Assembly (NCBI RefSeq): GCF_964019515.1
Contig: NZ_OZ026452.1
Span: forward strand, 1,833,959 to 1,897,958
Length of the DNA stretch: 64,000 bases
Reading direction: 5' to 3'
Source of the DNA: Serratia symbiotica (Periphyllus acericola)
Lineage (GTDB): Bacteria; Pseudomonadota; Gammaproteobacteria; Enterobacterales; Enterobacteriaceae
In this document: positions 64,000 through 64,000 of the stretch, piece by piece
Position numbering within the stretch: position 1 is the stretch's first letter
How the letters are laid out: each line of letters opens with the position of its first letter
Position numbers and translations under genes: made by a program
The notes under the pieces: model-generated
Database searches by the model: none
The model's input: only the letters and a program-made list of their open reading frames with translations
Told to the model about the DNA's origin: nothing

Positions 64000-64000
64000 G
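64000..64000 (+). other. dnaA: probable first base of the dnaA GTG start codon
   Basis: The window ends CGAGTGGAGTCCGCCG. In E. coli the same text is followed by TG, making GTG the dnaA start. So the last G is probably the first base of dnaA; the gene itself is outside the window. Inferred from remembered synteny, not visible directly. Confidence 0.5.

Overview
The window looks like a stretch of chromosome from a reductively evolving Serratia-type enterobacterium, most plausibly an insect (aphid) symbiont such as Serratia symbiotica. The species is an inference. Intact proteins match Serratia/Yersinia/E. coli families at full length, but they sit among many broken genes with one or a few stops or frameshifts, truncated insertion sequences (IS) and joined gene fragments. 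This is the pattern of recent, still active genome decay. Replication and translation genes (thrS-infC-rpmI-rplT-pheST-ihfA, rpmH-rnpA-yidD-yidC-mnmE) are intact, while thiamine synthesis, glycerol use, glucokinase, proline synthesis and several repair or regulatory genes are damaged.

Layout. 1-2.9 kb: glk and mltB pseudogenes and an IS graveyard. 2.9-10.6 kb: the hemW-rdgB-yggU-yggT-proC-yggS block, then ruvX-yqgE-gshB-rsmE, with proC, pilT and rsmE broken. 10.7-15 kb: glpR and glpD pseudogenes, then intact asd and yhgN. 15.1-16.6 kb: IS5 and IS630 remnants nested in each other. 17-24.4 kb: intact thrS-infC-rpmI-rplT-(pheM leader/attenuator)-pheS-pheT-ihfA. 24.6-32.2 kb: a complete, tightly overlapping arnBCADTEF operon (aminoarabinose modification of lipid A) behind a candidate PmrA box. 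32.3-37.4 kb: a fully degraded thiCEFSGH operon whose TPP riboswitch also carries an IS-end scar. 37.5-41.3 kb: hemE, broken nfi, yjaG, hupA, and a fused yjaH/cra remnant. 41.9-50 kb: an accessory block with an IS630 copy, a SymE-like toxin, an XRE regulator, a roughly 975-residue CHC2/TOPRIM/ATPase primase-helicase pseudogene, tyrosine recombinase remnants, toxin-antitoxin remnants and an IS256 remnant. 50-56.1 kb: cyaY, lptM, dapF, yigA, frameshifted xerC, yigB and uvrD with a LexA box. 56.2-59.1 kb: a cupin pseudogene and a group II intron cut by an IS5 copy. 59.3-64 kb: mnmE, yidC, yidD, rnpA, rpmH on the minus strand, then the DnaA-box region, ending on what is probably the first base of the dnaA start codon.

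How it works together. The surviving genes supply translation, membrane protein insertion, glutathione, heme, diaminopimelate and lipid A modification. The lost genes point to dependence on supplied thiamine and perhaps proline, and to narrowed carbon use. IS5-family elements with ends like GGCTTTGTTGAATAAATC are the main agents of disruption. They occur as near-complete copies, internally deleted copies, mini-elements and solo ends. No tRNA, rRNA gene or CRISPR array was seen. All calls come from reading the sequence and remembered family sequences; no database search was run.
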